In this document: piece by piece, positions 43,932-56,950 of the stretch
Layout: every line of letters begins with the position of its first letter
Position numbering within the stretch: position 1 is the stretch's first letter
From: Paulownia fortunei
Taxonomy: Eukaryota > Streptophyta > Magnoliopsida > Lamiales > Paulowniaceae
DNA: 64,000 nt
Direction: 5' to 3'
Assembly: GCA_019321725.1 (NCBI GenBank)
Contig: CM033108.1
Location: 11,426,060-11,490,059 of the forward strand
The notes under the pieces: generated by a model
The model's database searches: none
What the model was told of the DNA's origin: nothing
Seen by the model: only the letters and a program-made list of their open reading frames with translations
Translations under genes and position numbers: made by a program

Positions 43932-45418
43932 TGGGTTCGCGCGATCCCAGAAAATATATACGCAATGGAATTTAAAATTTTTTAAAAAGATAATATACAT
44001 GACATTACATGTAATTAAAATGAATCCTAGAATCATTTCGCAATTACTTAGTTGTGTATTTTCTGATAATTAAAGTAAGAAAGTTTCAGAAACCCTTACC
44101 TTAATTTGCACTCTGGCTAATGTACGGATTGAAACAATTCAAATCATTATTCCTGCATGAAAGTATCTCCATGTTCATTAATTGAAAACCCTTTTGATTA
44201 AATCTGGTTGCTTCGAGGATCCCAAATATTATCCCTCTAACGGTATCCATATTTTGGATGCCCACTCGCAATCGAATCCTATGCTAGTAGTTTCCAATTC
44301 GATAATTCTATCCCGAAATAATTTTTTTGGAATAAAAACACACTTACAATTAGTGTTTTAGGTGTTTAATTTAATTTTTAATTCAACAATTGAATCAAGA
44401 ATTAAACTAGATAAAAGGTTGACGAACTTTTGGAGATTGAAAGGAAAAGATGGATGAATTTTTGGAGATGAAGAAAACTATTTTTCTTCAAGACAGAGGG
44501 GCTGTTTTCCACATTTTTTCTTCACAAAAATCCGCAATAAAATCCCCATAAAAAACATTCAAGAAGATTGTCAATAAAGGCTACCACAAGTCCTTTCAAT
44601 GTAGGACTTTTCTTCATTTCTTATCTCCAACTCTTTTAGTAAGTTTTCTTATCTCATAAGAACTTTCCTTTTTCCTTATTACCTCTTAGAAATTGAATTT
44701 CTAATTCAACTTCCTCTAGGAATTGGATTCTCAATCCAATTTCCTGATAAACTTCCTACAAGCCCACACCTAATGGGACTAGGCTAAGTAATTAATTAGA
44801 CCCTACTTTAATTGATACAATTAATTTATTTAATTAATTAGGCCTATCTTGATTAATTGATCCAATCAATTAATTAAATGTTCCAAATGGGCTTCCTAAT
44901 CCAATTAGGTCCAATCAATTAATCCAATTAATTAATTGAATTAATTCCACACTTGAATTAATTTAACCCCTATTAATTAATCACATTAATTAATTTAATC
45001 CAACACTTAGATAATAAATATTTTCAATTGGGAATTTTAAGGTGGGGTCGTTCAGTGTACTTGTTCCCAACAAGCACCTGCATACATGCACTAGTATTTC
45101 TATACCAATACTTATGGAATGCGGCATCCTCATTTCGAGCCTGTATCATATGCACAATCTCAATGGGATCATTGATATCCCATCTTATTGATCCTTGACT
45201 TGAAATATTTTAAGATCATAGCATTAGAAGTATATTCCACGATCACCATCATATGCGCAACCACGCCCCATAGCTATGTGTGATATAAAAACTTTATCTA
45301 ATTTTTATGATGAATTTAAGATAAAGATTGTCATTTAAATGATATTAATATAAATAAGAATAATTCACAAGAGTATAAGAATGACCAGATCAATTGGCTC
45401 ATCGGGCACTACTCTAAT
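43932..45418 (-). mobile_element. 3' LTR (family E), with a 650-base deletion
   Basis: Starts TGGGTTCGCGCG; on the minus strand its beginning is TATTAGAG (TG changed to TA). It matches the 5' LTR at 53414-55550 up to about 45005, then jumps to the equivalent of 55155, so about 650 bases present in the 5' LTR are missing here. Confidence 0.85.
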
Positions 45419-45436
45419 AATCTCCCACTTGCCCTA
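45419..45436 (-). promoter_or_regulatory. Polypurine tract
   Basis: CTAGGGCAAGTGGGAGAT on the minus strand, touching the LTR, identical to 15129-15146. Confidence 0.85.
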
Positions 45437-47558
45437 GAGATAATTACCATCGTATTGAGGCCCATCTTCCCCAGATGTCCTTCAAATACTTATCTAAAGG
45501 GTTAAATCTATGGATCTGCTATGTTTTCTATCAAGACAAATCTTTCCATGCTGATACTAACTCTACCAATGATTTACAAAATCATGGTATCGCTAATCTA
45601 TTTCTACTTGGATCCTTTGATGAGACCTTGGCTTCTTTACTTATGTAATAGCCCCCATTATTATCGCAATACTTCAGTACTCAATCAACAATGGTTGCAA
45701 CTACATCTAACATTTGGATTAAGTTCCTTATCCAAACAATCCATTTTTGTAGCATCGTATACCCAGATATATTCAATCACAGTGGTGGAATCCACGGTTG
45801 TTACAAGTTTGGAACTCTTTCCAACTAACTGTCCCACCATTTAGGATGAACACAAATTTAGACATAGACTTCAAGTAATCTACTTTAGACTAAAAACTAG
45901 ATGAAGCATCTAAGTTTAAGTTCTCCATAGCCGTACTGCAAGAAGAAATCCTTAGTGCTTTATAAGTACTAAAGGTCGTCTTTATGGCTTCCAATGCTTT
46001 TTGCATTGAATTGATTAATATTTGCTCGTAGCGCTTAGAGCATATCTGATAACAAATCATGTACATAGATTTGCATATTTTATGCTTTTTTTCAAGGATG
46101 GATTAAACATGTGAGTTACTATTTCTCTTTCTTTCAAAAGTTTTTGGGGATGAGGACTTCGAAAGAAAAATCCAATGACTCATAAACAAGAATCTTTCCT
46201 AGGATTCTTCTATGCTAAACCCTTTTAACATTTAATCTATGTACTTGGATTTAGGATAGTCTAAGCATCTTTACAGATCTACCTCCATAAATCCCAATCC
46301 CTAATCCCCAGGATTCTTATCCCAAATCCCTCTTGGAGAACTTTGTAGATGACAAGTCTTAGTTGACTGCAGTATTTCTACATCATCTCTATGAGTAAAA
46401 TATCATCAATCTAAAACACAACAATCATCACCATACTCCCACTAACCCTCTTGTACACATATGGATCATTCGCATTCCTAAGGAAATTAAATTATTTGAT
46501 TGCTCTAGAGAATCCAATGATCCATATTCGGAAAATTTATTTTGAGTTCTTAACAGATCTCTGAAGCACGCAAACTTTTTGCTTGTGTTTTTTTGATATG
46601 AAAACCTCAAACTGCTTAACTTATATCCCTTTCTCAATACCCGTATTGAGAAAGACGGTCTTCATATCCCTTTGCCATATCTAGTAGTCGTAATACGTAG
46701 ATATAAGTAGCATACTCTGAATGGACTTTAGCATCACGTCTGGTAATATGTATCATCAATAGTCAACACCTTGACTTTGAGCATAACACTTTGCTACCAG
46801 TTGTGCCTTTATAGGTCACCACCTCCCCATGTTTTGCAATTTATTTTTGTAGACCCATTTGTAGCTAATGGAAACTATTCCTACTAATGGGCCCACCAAG
46901 GTCAAACCTTGTTGGAGTACATAGAGTCCATTTTGGATTGTATGGGATTTTGCCAATTTTTTAATTGATTTCGTACATCATTACTCCTTAGTTAGATCAA
47001 TATTTAAAAATGAGATCCTCCTTGCTGCTCTCTAGCAAGAGACTCTTATCGTATAAGTTGCCCCGAGATCCTTTCAAATCTCATTGGAGGTTGTGTACTA
47101 CAAGTTTTAGTAATTTGTTCATACACCATTGCTACTTGTGAGATAAAATGTGGTTCTTGAACTGTTTCAAGTTCTATGATCTTGTAATTTCTATCTAATA
47201 GAAATTATTTCTTCTCAAGAAGGTGGTGTCCCTAGAAAACAAACTCCTTTGTTCTTAAGAAATATAGAAATGGTATTCTTTAGATTTATTTGGATACTCC
47301 ACAAATTTGCATAAGCTGGATTCACATCCATCCTATCTCCCACTAACTGCTTTAAAGAAGCAGGCCCCTTTATACTCTTAGTTATATATGCGAGGGGTCT
47401 TTTACCACATCATATCACATATGATATTTTTGAGCACCGATTTAGATGATATCCTTACTTGATAAGAATATTATCGATTATAGGGTGAATTCCCAGAATG
47501 AAGGAGGAAATAAATGAAACTCAACTTGGATTCACTTAAAGTGAGAATCTAATTCTCC
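45437..47558 (-). pseudogene. Copia RNase H, RT and integrase C-end, heavily decayed
   Basis: Parallel to 15147-19300 of the other copia. The minus strand keeps YCDNNG with IRNLIQMLDVV before it (RNase H, near 45680-45730), an IDDILLI block near 46400 whose preceding Tyr codon is now TAG, YQKNTSKKFACF near 46575 and a P.VYKR line near 46455. The linker with integrase C-terminal wording continues above 46860. Nearly every line has a stop or frameshift. The frame at 45521-45844 is on the opposite strand and a shadow. The region ends at the A' solo LTR. Confidence 0.75.
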
Positions 47559-47563
47559 ATTAG

Positions 47564-50500
47564 TGTAATACCCAAACCTCACACTACTCACTTGGCCAAT
47601 ATGATTCATGCATTACATGCTACTTATATGCTAATTTGCATTAAGATCTACATCGCATATTTTATAGCATTCTTAATCATTATACCTCCAATGCTATCAC
47701 TTGATGTTAGTGGTTGAGATCCTACAACCAATTAAGTGATTCTATATTTAGATAAGATAAAGAATAGATTGATCAATATAATGGATATTCATAGGTTGTA
47801 TGTTATAATTTTAGAAGTGTTAAAGGTGTCACTAGTAAGCTTATATGATTTGATTCAATTTGATCGATGTGTTTTAAAGGTATACATCTATAGATTAACA
47901 TATTTGGGATATCGGACATGATATAATGTGATTTAAGTATCATAATACAAGGTTCATATGTGCATGTGATTTTAGAAAATAAAAACTAGACAATTATTTA
48001 AGAATTGGATGTCGATCGGTTTGGAGATCGAATGAACGGTTAAGAAATTAGAACATAATGTATTATCCAATCATATAGAGATTAAAGTAGGTTGTATATA
48101 CATAGATAAATAAGTAATGAGAAACACTATATTACGGCTGTATAAGGTGTGAAAAATATCAGATTTGAACCACAACTTGACACCTCAAGCTTCCACTTCA
48201 ACCTTTCTTCATTTATACCGTTGAGACACAACCAAAAACTATTTTCTGAGCTATTTCACTTGCAAAACCTTCATATTTAATGTTAGAAATTGCTCTCAAG
48301 TAATTCCAAGTAAATAAAAAATGTGAAGGAAGCAAAGAGAAGTAAGGAGGAGCAAGTGGAATATAAAATATATGCATGGGTGAGCTTTAATTCATGTTTT
48401 GATTTAAGTTCTTAAATCGTTTGAGGGTTTATGAGTTTTAAAGCTTCTATTATTGATTATAATCATGTTAGGATGTTATTTGTGGTCTTTTAGTTCACAA
48501 AAGAAGGATTTTTAGTTGCAAAATCACAATAAAAATCACTAGGGACAAAAACTATATACTTACTGATTTTGATATTTATGCTTTATATATGTATAATAAC
48601 TTGATTAAAACCTATGTATTTCACCATATATGTGTTTATATATGATTCTAGGTGATGTATGTAAGTTTAGAGAGGTTATAAATTGTAATATAGTGTGATA
48701 ATTAAAGAGGTGCTCAAAACTGTCTTCTTTGAAATTCAGATTCTGTCCTATGTGAATGGTGCTGGTTTTACATGAATAAATTCATTAGTTTTGGTAGTAA
48801 TTTGACCTGGTTGTCTCTTTATATGCGTTATCTAAGTATGGTGAAAATTTGGGAGTGATTGAATGTATTTAAGGGTGCCAAAACCATTAATATCATGAAG
48901 GGTGCAAAACTGTCACGGTAGGAAAACAGTCTGTTTTAGTATGTTGTGAAGAGAGCTGAACTTGGGAAGCTATATCTATGATTTTTAGCAATTATATGAG
49001 GTGGTTACATTTATATACATGTTATATAAATATGTTAAAAATTTGGGAGTGATTGTATATGCTTAGGGATGTCAAAATTATCATGTAACTAAATTAAACA
49101 GCAAGAAAATATGAAAATGTGAATCTGTCCCATTTGATAACTTAGCATATTTAAACCTAGACATGTTGCTATTGAGTGTTAACAATTAGGTACATGATAT
49201 TAGAGTTATAATACTTCAATTATATGATGTTTACATGTATCTAAGATGAGAAATTAAGGTATTAGAGAGACTAGATTGTGTTCTAGTTTGTAAAACCTAG
49301 ATAGCTTGGTGTTTAAGGTTTTAGTATGATATTTTATGCTTTCAACCTGCCAAATTGGGAATGGTGCTTGATGTTGGGTAATATTACAGGCTATTTTACA
49401 TCTAAGATTGGAGGGGAATAATAAACAAATCTAGACTAAGCCACCAACCAAGTGAAAGGTAAGTAAAGATCCATTTGCAACTACAATGCAAGAACATAGT
49501 ATGTCTTGAAGCATGTATACCTAATTTGTTAATGATATTAAATTTGACTGAGAATCTTATGATTCTTGAAACATGTTGAGAGTAAGATGACTTGCATTTC
49601 ATATTGAACATATCATTCACGAGCATTTACATGTGCATGCACGGTATATGAGTATAGTGGAGGTTCTTGAATGCACGATATGATTTGAGACATGATTTTC
49701 AGAAAGAAAATATTTTGGTTAGCCACTACTAGTGTACCAAGGCAACAAGGCATGCTTATATAATATTTTAGGGCGCCGTGAGTGTTACTTCTTAGAGGAT
49801 CACAGGGGTTGATAGGGGGTATGTCCCTAGTGGTCACGAGAGGGTGAACCACTTGACTGTGCCCTTATTGACTCTGTCGATGGGAAGACTTCTAGAGGAT
49901 CACAGGGGAAGACAGGGGGTGGACCTTTGGTGATCCCAGGAGATGGTCCTTAGACTGAGTCATTTGTTTATGGCCATGTGATTATTAATATTGTTCAAAG
50001 ATCTATCCGGTGCATAGTAGGTGGGCCAAGGGCCCAATAAATGAAGTGATTTTTAATGAAAACTCCTTGATTCATGAGTACTCAATTTGACACATTTATG
50101 GCATCATATCTTAGAGTTGAGCTGTATGAGATTTTATGTCATACTATTGTCATGCATAATTTTTATTTATTGAACATTAGCTCATGTAGTTCATGCATTG
50201 TAGGTGAACATGGTGACACTTGAGATCTCTAGTTTACTGGCTGGCAGTGGAGCTCCTACAGGCTTTCAAAGGTCAATATACTTAGATGATGACCTGTTGG
50301 GCTATTTTATGGGCTGTGTTTTTTATTTTATAGTTATTGTATTATATTAGTGACTTTATATTATATATTACTTTCAAAACTCCTTTGTGATAGAGAGTTT
50401 AGGTTTGTGATGGTTTTGATAGACTTGGTTAATGTTTAATAACTACATATGTATATACAGTGTGACAGGATATGAAAATACTTTAGTTTTATCAATCTTT

Positions 50501-50608
50501 TGTTGAAGTAAGTAGAAAAAAAAAAGTTATACACAGGCATACATGCATAAATTGTGTTGTACAGGTTGTTTATATATATTTTATACATATTATTGGGTGG
50601 TTGTGATA
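47564..50608 (+). mobile_element. Solo LTR, family A', TSD ATTAG
   Basis: Starts TGTAATACCC and ends GGTTGTGATA (the final CA changed to TA). It is flanked by ATTAG at 47559-47563 and 50609-50613. Length is 3045 bases. The first half (to about 49080) follows A at 11141, and the second half carries the A' block with 'gggcgccgtgagtgttactt' and the two GATCACAGGGG copies (49797, 49897). It sits within the integrase region of the E copia. The hairpin seen in other copies is decayed here (TGAACATTAGCTCA). Frames at 47736-47921, 49402-49626 and 49613-49852 are internal. Confidence 0.95.
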
Positions 50609-50613
50609 ATTAG

Positions 50614-51485
50614 ATAATCAAGAACTTACCACTTAGTATTCTCTTTCTCGATCACATTGATGGATTTAATACTTTGGCAGATTTAATTATCTACTTCATG
50701 TCTAAATTCTTTGAACCCTTCAAAGGATCTTAGAATAATGAAGTAAGAATAGTTTGTTTGTACACTAACACTTAGTGGACTGCTTACGTCCCTTTGGATC
50801 ACATCCAAAGGCGTGGTTTGCTACATTTGTCCCATAAATGGTGATTTGATCATATTTTTCTAGAGATAAAATTTACAAGTTGACACCTTATGCAAGTCCA
50901 AAAGGTCAAGCAAATGTACCATCTTTTGAACTCTTTCTTTAGAGATATAACCTAATCCACCTTACCATAAGTATACACTGTTTTGATTATCTAATTCTTA
51001 GATTACTTTATTGATTATATAGCATGGAATGTTGGGATTGTATAGTTCATTTGTCAATGTAGCAAAGACAATTAACTAATACTATCCTAGTTCCATCTAA
51101 AGTTAAGTGAATTATTCCTATAGCCAATAAAACAACGCTTACTTTATTCTCAAGTTTAAGGATCATCCTTTATCTTAGTCTCCATTTTTCTTGTCATCCA
51201 CTGCAACCTCTTGTAAAGATGGGATCATATCCGATATCCAATATCCAAGAAATTTTTTATCAACCTTAATGGTTGATATCAACAATGTATAAACTTGAAT
51301 TAGAACCCCTTCTAATTCAACTAAGCAAGTCAATACTTATGTTTCCTCTTTCTATGCCCTAAATATCCACAATGGTGACAAACATCTATATTGAGCTGGT
51401 AAGTTTGTTTTTTTGTCTAGATTATCCTATGTGGAATTACTAGCGATAATCATTATCCTATGCGAGACAGAAATTTAAGCATTCA
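50614..51485 (-). pseudogene. Copia integrase core, protease and zinc knuckle relics
   Basis: On the minus strand, from the top: VCHHCGYLGHRKRK near 51385 (CX2CX4H knuckle without its last Cys), a protease site reading LDIGY near 51240 where the other copia has LDTGC, a FYLEKNMIKSPFMGQM-like line near 50860 (zinc region end), then QRDVSSPLSVSVQTNYSY near 50800, where the first integrase Asp remains. After that stops take over up to the solo LTR. Gag upstream of the knuckle is deleted: leader sequence begins at about 51486. Confidence 0.7.
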
Positions 51486-53397
51486 TTCAATTAATATCCA
51501 TTTATGATATGGTCTTTAATAATAAATGTCTCCTACTATTTTATTCAAATCCCATCACCCTCTAGATGGAAATTTGCGAAATCTAATTTCTTAGTGGGCT
51601 TGAGGTCCAACTAACCTTGCCATACACCTCAATTTTATAAGCCCATACAACAAAACTAAAGGGTAGCTAACAACATTAGCAATTGCATCCCTATGCAACC
51701 CTCAACCTATTTTGCCTCACCTCTTTCCATATACTCAATTTTATGAGCCCATATAGTACTAAGTGTCAAGCATTACCCATCAAATATCCATGTAGATGGA
51801 GCATCTAAATGTCCCACGACTTATGGCCAACGATAAAGACGAGTCTACCCCATGGGCATCTCAATGCTTAGTAGTGGTCAAAGCTTACCTACACTTAGTA
51901 CATCCCACAACTCATGACCAATGGACTAAATATGGTAGCATATCGACATGCCATTACTTTTGATGGAAGGCATGGATGATTGGGTCCCACCTAATATTGC
52001 CCATTTACACTTGATATCGAACTAATAAAGGTTCTCAACATGAAATATTTTCAAGTGAGGGTCATACTAGATTTATTATACAAGGTCTCATTATTTTCTT
52101 TTCTTATTTATTTAATGTTCATTATCCTAAAGATGATAAGCATACATCATAAGGAAGCATTAAATAAATACAACATGTATCACATACATCCTAAAATAAA
52201 TAGATGATCATGAGCCTTTAATCCTATGCGATCCACTCAAGCCAAAGTGGATCTAGGTCAATCTAAGAGTGATAATTAAAATGCAAATAGTCCTACCTAT
52301 CTATTACATAAATATATTCCATACATTCATGAGCCTTGTTTTCTTGTTTTTTCTTGCTATTCCATACAAAAAAGATTAACCTCACCGCCTAATTCTACTC
52401 TCATTACATTTGCTAAAACTACAAGAAATATTGGAACAATTCTAAGGAAAGATACACAGGAAGGAGATAGAAGTACATCAAGAATAAAACAGAAAAAGGT
52501 GTGACTTGCAGGCCTCATTTTAATTAAAATCCAAAAATAACAAATTATGCATAAAATTAAACCACTCACATTGGCCTATGCTCCATAATCATCCAACTAG
52601 CATGCTTAACATAAATCATCACATGATAATGAAAATATATAAATTTACCGATTATGTTATATGCAATTTCTTTCAAATTTGAGATTTTTATGAAAAATGA
52701 TTTTTCAAAAATTAAAATTAACATTTAATTTTAAAATGAAAAATCATAAACTTCACAAAAATAATTACGTAATGAGGAGGGATGGACAACAGTTCAACAA
52801 GCCTATTACCTATCGAGTGGCTGGGCAAATCACCCATCGGGCAGTTGGGTGCCCACACATCGGGTGCCGGCTACCCACCTGACATCACACATTGGGTGGC
52901 TGGGCACTCGCACGCCAGGTGCCAGCGGGTGACCCAGTGCCCACACATCGGGTGCCGGCACCCGTGCACTGAGTGCCTGACAACCCACCCGACATCACAC
53001 GTTGGGTGGTTGGTACTCCAATTTTTTATTTTTAATGTCCAAAAATTTAATATTTTCACAAAATCTTGATTTCACAGTTTCTTGATCTCATCAAGAAATT
53101 TTGAAAACTTGATAAAAACTAATTTTGTTGATCAAGAAATCAACTTATTTGATTTTTTATTTCTTTCCACATTTTAAGAAATTCAACATTTCAAAAATCT
53201 TGAAATTCTTGAAAATCAAGAAATCTAATTTCTTAATTCATCTCAGTTTTTAAAACGTTTTAACATTTAAAACGATTAATAATATTAATCCCAAACAAAG
53301 AAATTAATTGATTCAAAACCAATTGCACATATAAATATTTAATCTATCACATATATTAAATAAACATAATCGAAAAGTATCAGAAACGCATAACCTA
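51486..53397 (-). other. Copia 5' leader, about 1.9 kb
   Basis: Non-coding stretch between primer site and gag remnant. Its inner 1 kb is homologous to 62669-63715, the leader upstream of the gag start in the plus-strand copia: 'gggtgatgg.att..aataaaatagtag' next to gag, and the 'catgggatgccca' and 'catgggacattta' type blocks. Frames at 52357-52569 and 52697-53069 have no similarity that I recognise. The GC-rich repeats at 52812-53022 are unique to this copy within the window. Confidence 0.7.
52812..53022. repeat. GC-rich imperfect repeat block in copia leader
   Basis: About 210 bases of high G+C in strongly AT-rich surroundings. CCCACACATCGGGTGCCGG occurs at 52852 and 52940 (offset 88), CACCTGACATCACAC and CACCCGACATCACAC lie about 112 apart, and GGGTGG(C/T)TGG recurs three times. 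The variation is mostly C/T and G/A. Long frames are open on both strands, which is an effect of few AT-rich stop codons rather than evidence of a gene. Confidence 0.85.
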
Positions 53398-53409
53398 GTT
53401 CTGATACCA
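53398..53409 (-). promoter_or_regulatory. Primer binding site, Met tRNA (copia)
   Basis: TGGTATCAGAAC on the minus strand, four bases after the LTR end GAACCCA. It marks the interior start of the E copia. Confidence 0.85.
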
Positions 53410-53413
53410 TAGT

Positions 53414-55550
53414 TGGGTTCGCGCGATCCCAAGAAATATATACGCAATGGAATTTAAATTTTTTCAAAAACATAAATATACATTACATCACATGTAATTA
53501 AAACGAATCTTGGAACCCTTTCGCGATTACTCAGTTGTGCGTTTTCTAATAGTTAAAGTAAGAAAGTTTTAGAAACCCTTACCTTGATTTGCACTCCGGC
53601 TAATATAGGGATTGAAATGATTCAAATCATTATCCCTGCATGAAAGTATCTCCATGTTCTTCAATTCAAAACCCCTTTGATTGAAATCTAATTCACTTCT
53701 AGGATCCCAAATGTTATCCCTCTAATGGTATCCACACCTTGGATGCCTACTCACAACTAAATACTATGCTAATAGTTTTCGATTTGATAATTCTATCCCA
53801 GAATGATTTTGTTTAGAACAAGAACACACTAACAATTAGTGTTTTAGGTGTTTAATTTAATTTTTAATTCAAAAATTGAATAAAAAATTAAACTAGATAA
53901 AAGGTTGACGAACTTTTGGAGATTGAAAGGAAAAGAGGGATGAATTTTTGGAGATGAAGAAAACTATTTTTCTTCAAGAGAGAGGGGCTATTTTCCATGT
54001 TTTTTCTTCACAAAAATCCTCAATAAAATTCCCATAAAAAACATCCAAGAAGACTGTCAATAAATTCTACCACAAGTCCTTTACATGTAGGACTCTTCTT
54101 CCTTTCTTATTTCCAACTCTTTTAGTAAGTTTCCTTATCTCATATGGACTTTCCTTTTTCCTTATTACCTCTTAGAAATTGAATCAACTTCCTCTAGAAT
54201 TTGGATTTCCAATCCAATTTTCTAATGGGCTTCCTACAAGCCAACACCTAATAGGTTTAGGCTTAAGTAACCAATTAAACTCTACTTTAATTGATCCAAT
54301 CAATTAAATTAATTCATTTAATTAATTAGAACCATCTTAATTAATTGATCCAATTAATTAATTAAATATTTTAATTAGGCTCCCTAATCCAATTAAGTCC
54401 AATCAATTAATCCAATTAATTAATTGAATTAATTCCACACTTGAATTAATTTAACCCCTATTTTTTAATCCAATACTTGGATTAATTTCTAGGCTAGAAA
54501 TGGACTTGTCCAAATTTTATGTGTGACCCCTTAGGTTCACTTTAAGCTAGCCGTGGGCTCACAACTCTTGTGATTTAGTTGAACAATTAATTATTCTAAT
54601 TAATTAATCTAATTAATTAATTCTCTTGGAATTAACTCATTAATTCCAAGAACCAATAAGACATGGGAAACACCTAGCAATACATCATGATTCCTAGTTT
54701 AAGGTGAATGTGCAAACCTATTTCAATTCGAATACTATACAAATATGGTCCTTCCATTATCTAATCTCCCGATTGAGCCAGGGCATGGATGTTGAGTTGA
54801 AACCCCATTAGCTCAATAACTGTGTTTTCATTGCTAGTAGCTTGACTCGATGATGAATAATTAGAAAACCTCACGTCCTATTTCCATCCAACCTTAGCCA
54901 AGGATTTTAGAGTCAAGTATAGTGAAACACATAGGAGATTCACCTATTCATCTAAATAGGTGACGGATCATTTGTTGGCCACTCATTAATCTCTATAAAT
55001 AAAGATGTTACACCCAATATAAACCCCTTGTGATTGTCATGCAATCAAGAAATACATTAAAGTACAACATATCATGCACAAGGTTATCATGGCACCTCAA
55101 GTCCAAGGACTAATTCTTACACTATCGTAATAAGAAAATTTACATTCGACAATAGAATATTTCCAATTGGGAATTTTAAGATGGGGTTGTTCAGTGTACT
55201 TGTTCCCAGCAATACATGTACTAGTGTCTCCACACCAATACCTATGTAATGAGATATCTTTCTTTCAAGTCTGCATCGTATGCACAAGTCTCAATGGGAT
55301 TATTGATGTCCCATCTTATTGATTCTTGACTTGGAACGTTTTAAAATCATAGTCTTAGAGGCATATTCCACGATCACCATCATATGCGCAACCACAACCC
55401 ATAATTAAGTGTGATCTAAGGAATTTATCTAATTTTTATGATGAATTTAAGATAAAGATTGTCATTTAAATGATATTAATATAAATAAGATTGATTCACA
55501 AGAGTATAAGAACGGTCAAATCAATTGGCTCGTCGGACACTACTCTAACA
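53414..55550 (-). mobile_element. 5' LTR (family E), full length
   Basis: Starts TGGGTTCGCGCG at 53414 and ends CTCTAACA at 55550; on the minus strand TGTTAGAG to GAACCCA. Length is 2137 bases. It contains AATTAATT-rich U3 sequence and the 'ggttcacttt(a)agctag' block also seen in family C. It serves as the reference for E fragments at 56950-57913 and 59617-60814. Confidence 0.9.
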
Positions 55551-55700
55551 ATTTAGGTAAGGGAGGGTGAGGCTTAGGGTTGGAGAGTGGAGCAAAATTA
55601 TTTTTAGAGAGTCATGTTTTTTACTAAAAATCAGTCAAGCTACTAGAATGCAACGTGCTTAACAATTTTTATTTATTTTTAAAGGAACACCACCTGTGCG
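55551..55700 (-). other. LINE leader joined to a LINE 3' end
   Basis: On the minus strand a LINE 3' end (55690-55740: 'aataaacaggtaggggtccatgcc', then an A-rich tail) is followed within 100 bases by a leader-like stretch 'actctccaaccctaagcc' and 'cttacctaaat'. It then hits the copia. The continuation CTCCACCAGAGAAATCC is found past the copia at 43931, leading into LINE ORF1. Compare 29145-29160 on the plus strand, which reads 'ccaaatcctcca'. Confidence 0.6.
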
Positions 55701-56950
55701 TGGATAGGGGGTTCGGCATGGACCCCTACCTGTTTATTACTCATGAAAGCAATGGAAATTTACAAATATAAAGCATAAACAAGGAGGACTTCCTCCCATA
55801 CACTTAAAGTAAATTATGTCCAAAAAAGAGGAAAGCCTAATTTGTCCAATCTCAGTTCGTCTCTAATTGGTTTCATCCAAGTCTTATCTCTATTATTTGT
55901 TGAATCTTATAAATATTGAAGATGTGACAAAGTTTCCAATTACATGGATAGTGTCCCTTGATCATCTCAATGATAGTAAGTGCATCAGCCTCTATCCATA
56001 TTTTATTGTAACCAAGCGATCTGCCAATTACTAATCCTTTTCATATAGCAAACATATCTACAAAGATAATGGTGTTTTCCTCTAAAAATTCATAAGATCT
56101 AGCCTTGGAATCCCCATGATGATCCATAAAAACACCCTTTGCTCCAGCAGTAGCCGAGTTTTCATGTAAAGCCTTGTTCTATTGAGTTTTATCCACCCCG
56201 TAGAAAAGTGACTGGAGCCAATTTTATTTTTTGTGTTGGCCAATGGTAGGGCAACCCCAAATTTGTAGTAATTTGGTGATATCCCTTCCAATATTTAGCA
56301 AGGAGTGCTTTTCCATGAAAGAGCTACTAAATTCATGATGAAATTCTCCAAATCAACCCTTATGTCGTCTCTATATTTTATGTCATTTCTAGGTTCCCAT
56401 ATGTGCCAAAAAATTAACATAGGAATGATCATATGAATATGCCCCTTAATCACAAATAGATTGGATAAATTCCAAAAATGAAGCATGTCAGAATCTATTA
56501 AAGTTTGAGAAACTTGGACATAGAAAATATTGGCAAAATATTTCTAAATAGTCTGCAGAACCTCGTATGTTAAGAAAATATATGGAATATTTTCAACATG
56601 TTGACAACAAAGACATCTAGAGGCAAGCTAAAACCTCTGCTCCACATCACCACATTAATCAAAAACTTATCCTGAGCTATTCTCCACAAGAATACGAAAA
56701 TAGTTGGACCAATCACTTGAATCCATAATTGTTCTAAGAGTGGACGCTGTTTAGTAGTTTCTTAGCAAAAATTCTAGGCTTAGGATATAGTAAATCTACC
56801 ATGATACATGAGAGTCCAAAAAATACAATACGTTTTCTCTCCCACTGGAACTTGCAAAACCCTTTCCACCAAATGGGAAGGTAATACCTCTTCCAACTTC
56901 ACCTTCTTCTAGTCTCATTCTCTAAATACTTGTTGTCCTCATTGCTAAGC
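55701..56950 (-). pseudogene. LINE ORF2 C-terminal part (zf-RVT, RNase H) and 3' end
   Basis: On the minus strand from 56950: a line ending VLQVPVGEKTYCIFWTL, then IVFLWRIAQDKFLINVV-type wording (near 56690), RGF followed by LASRCLCCQHVENIPYIF (zf-RVT zinc module, near 56600), then MIIPMLIFWHIWEPRNDIKYRD (56370-56430) and GWIKLN (56190), the entry to RNase H (usual form GWIKLNTDGA). Further RNase H wording, IWIEADALTIIEMI, lies near 55980 in another frame. Stops and frameshifts throughout. The RT palm is missing: the copy is cut at 56950 by an LTR fragment. These are the same domains as at 27706-28225, on the opposite strand. Confidence 0.85.

Larger units (their letters stand above)
43932..55550 (-). 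mobile_element. Ty1/copia element with two E LTRs, split by A' solo LTR
   Basis: 5' LTR 53414-55550, Met primer site 53398-53409, long leader, fragments of gag, protease, integrase, RT and RNase H, polypurine tract at 45419, 3' LTR 43932-45418, all on the minus strand. The flanking bases (TGGAG and ATTTA) do not match, so no target duplication is visible. Yet LINE sequence appears to continue from one side to the other. Most of gag is deleted. LTRs differ by roughly one base in ten over the part I compared by eye, so it is an old insertion. Confidence 0.85.

Noticed and set aside
52782..53069. Overlapping frames of 95 and 62 codons on both strands
   Set aside because: Caused by the GC-rich repeat block, which has few stop codons; composition is repetitive and no family is recognised.
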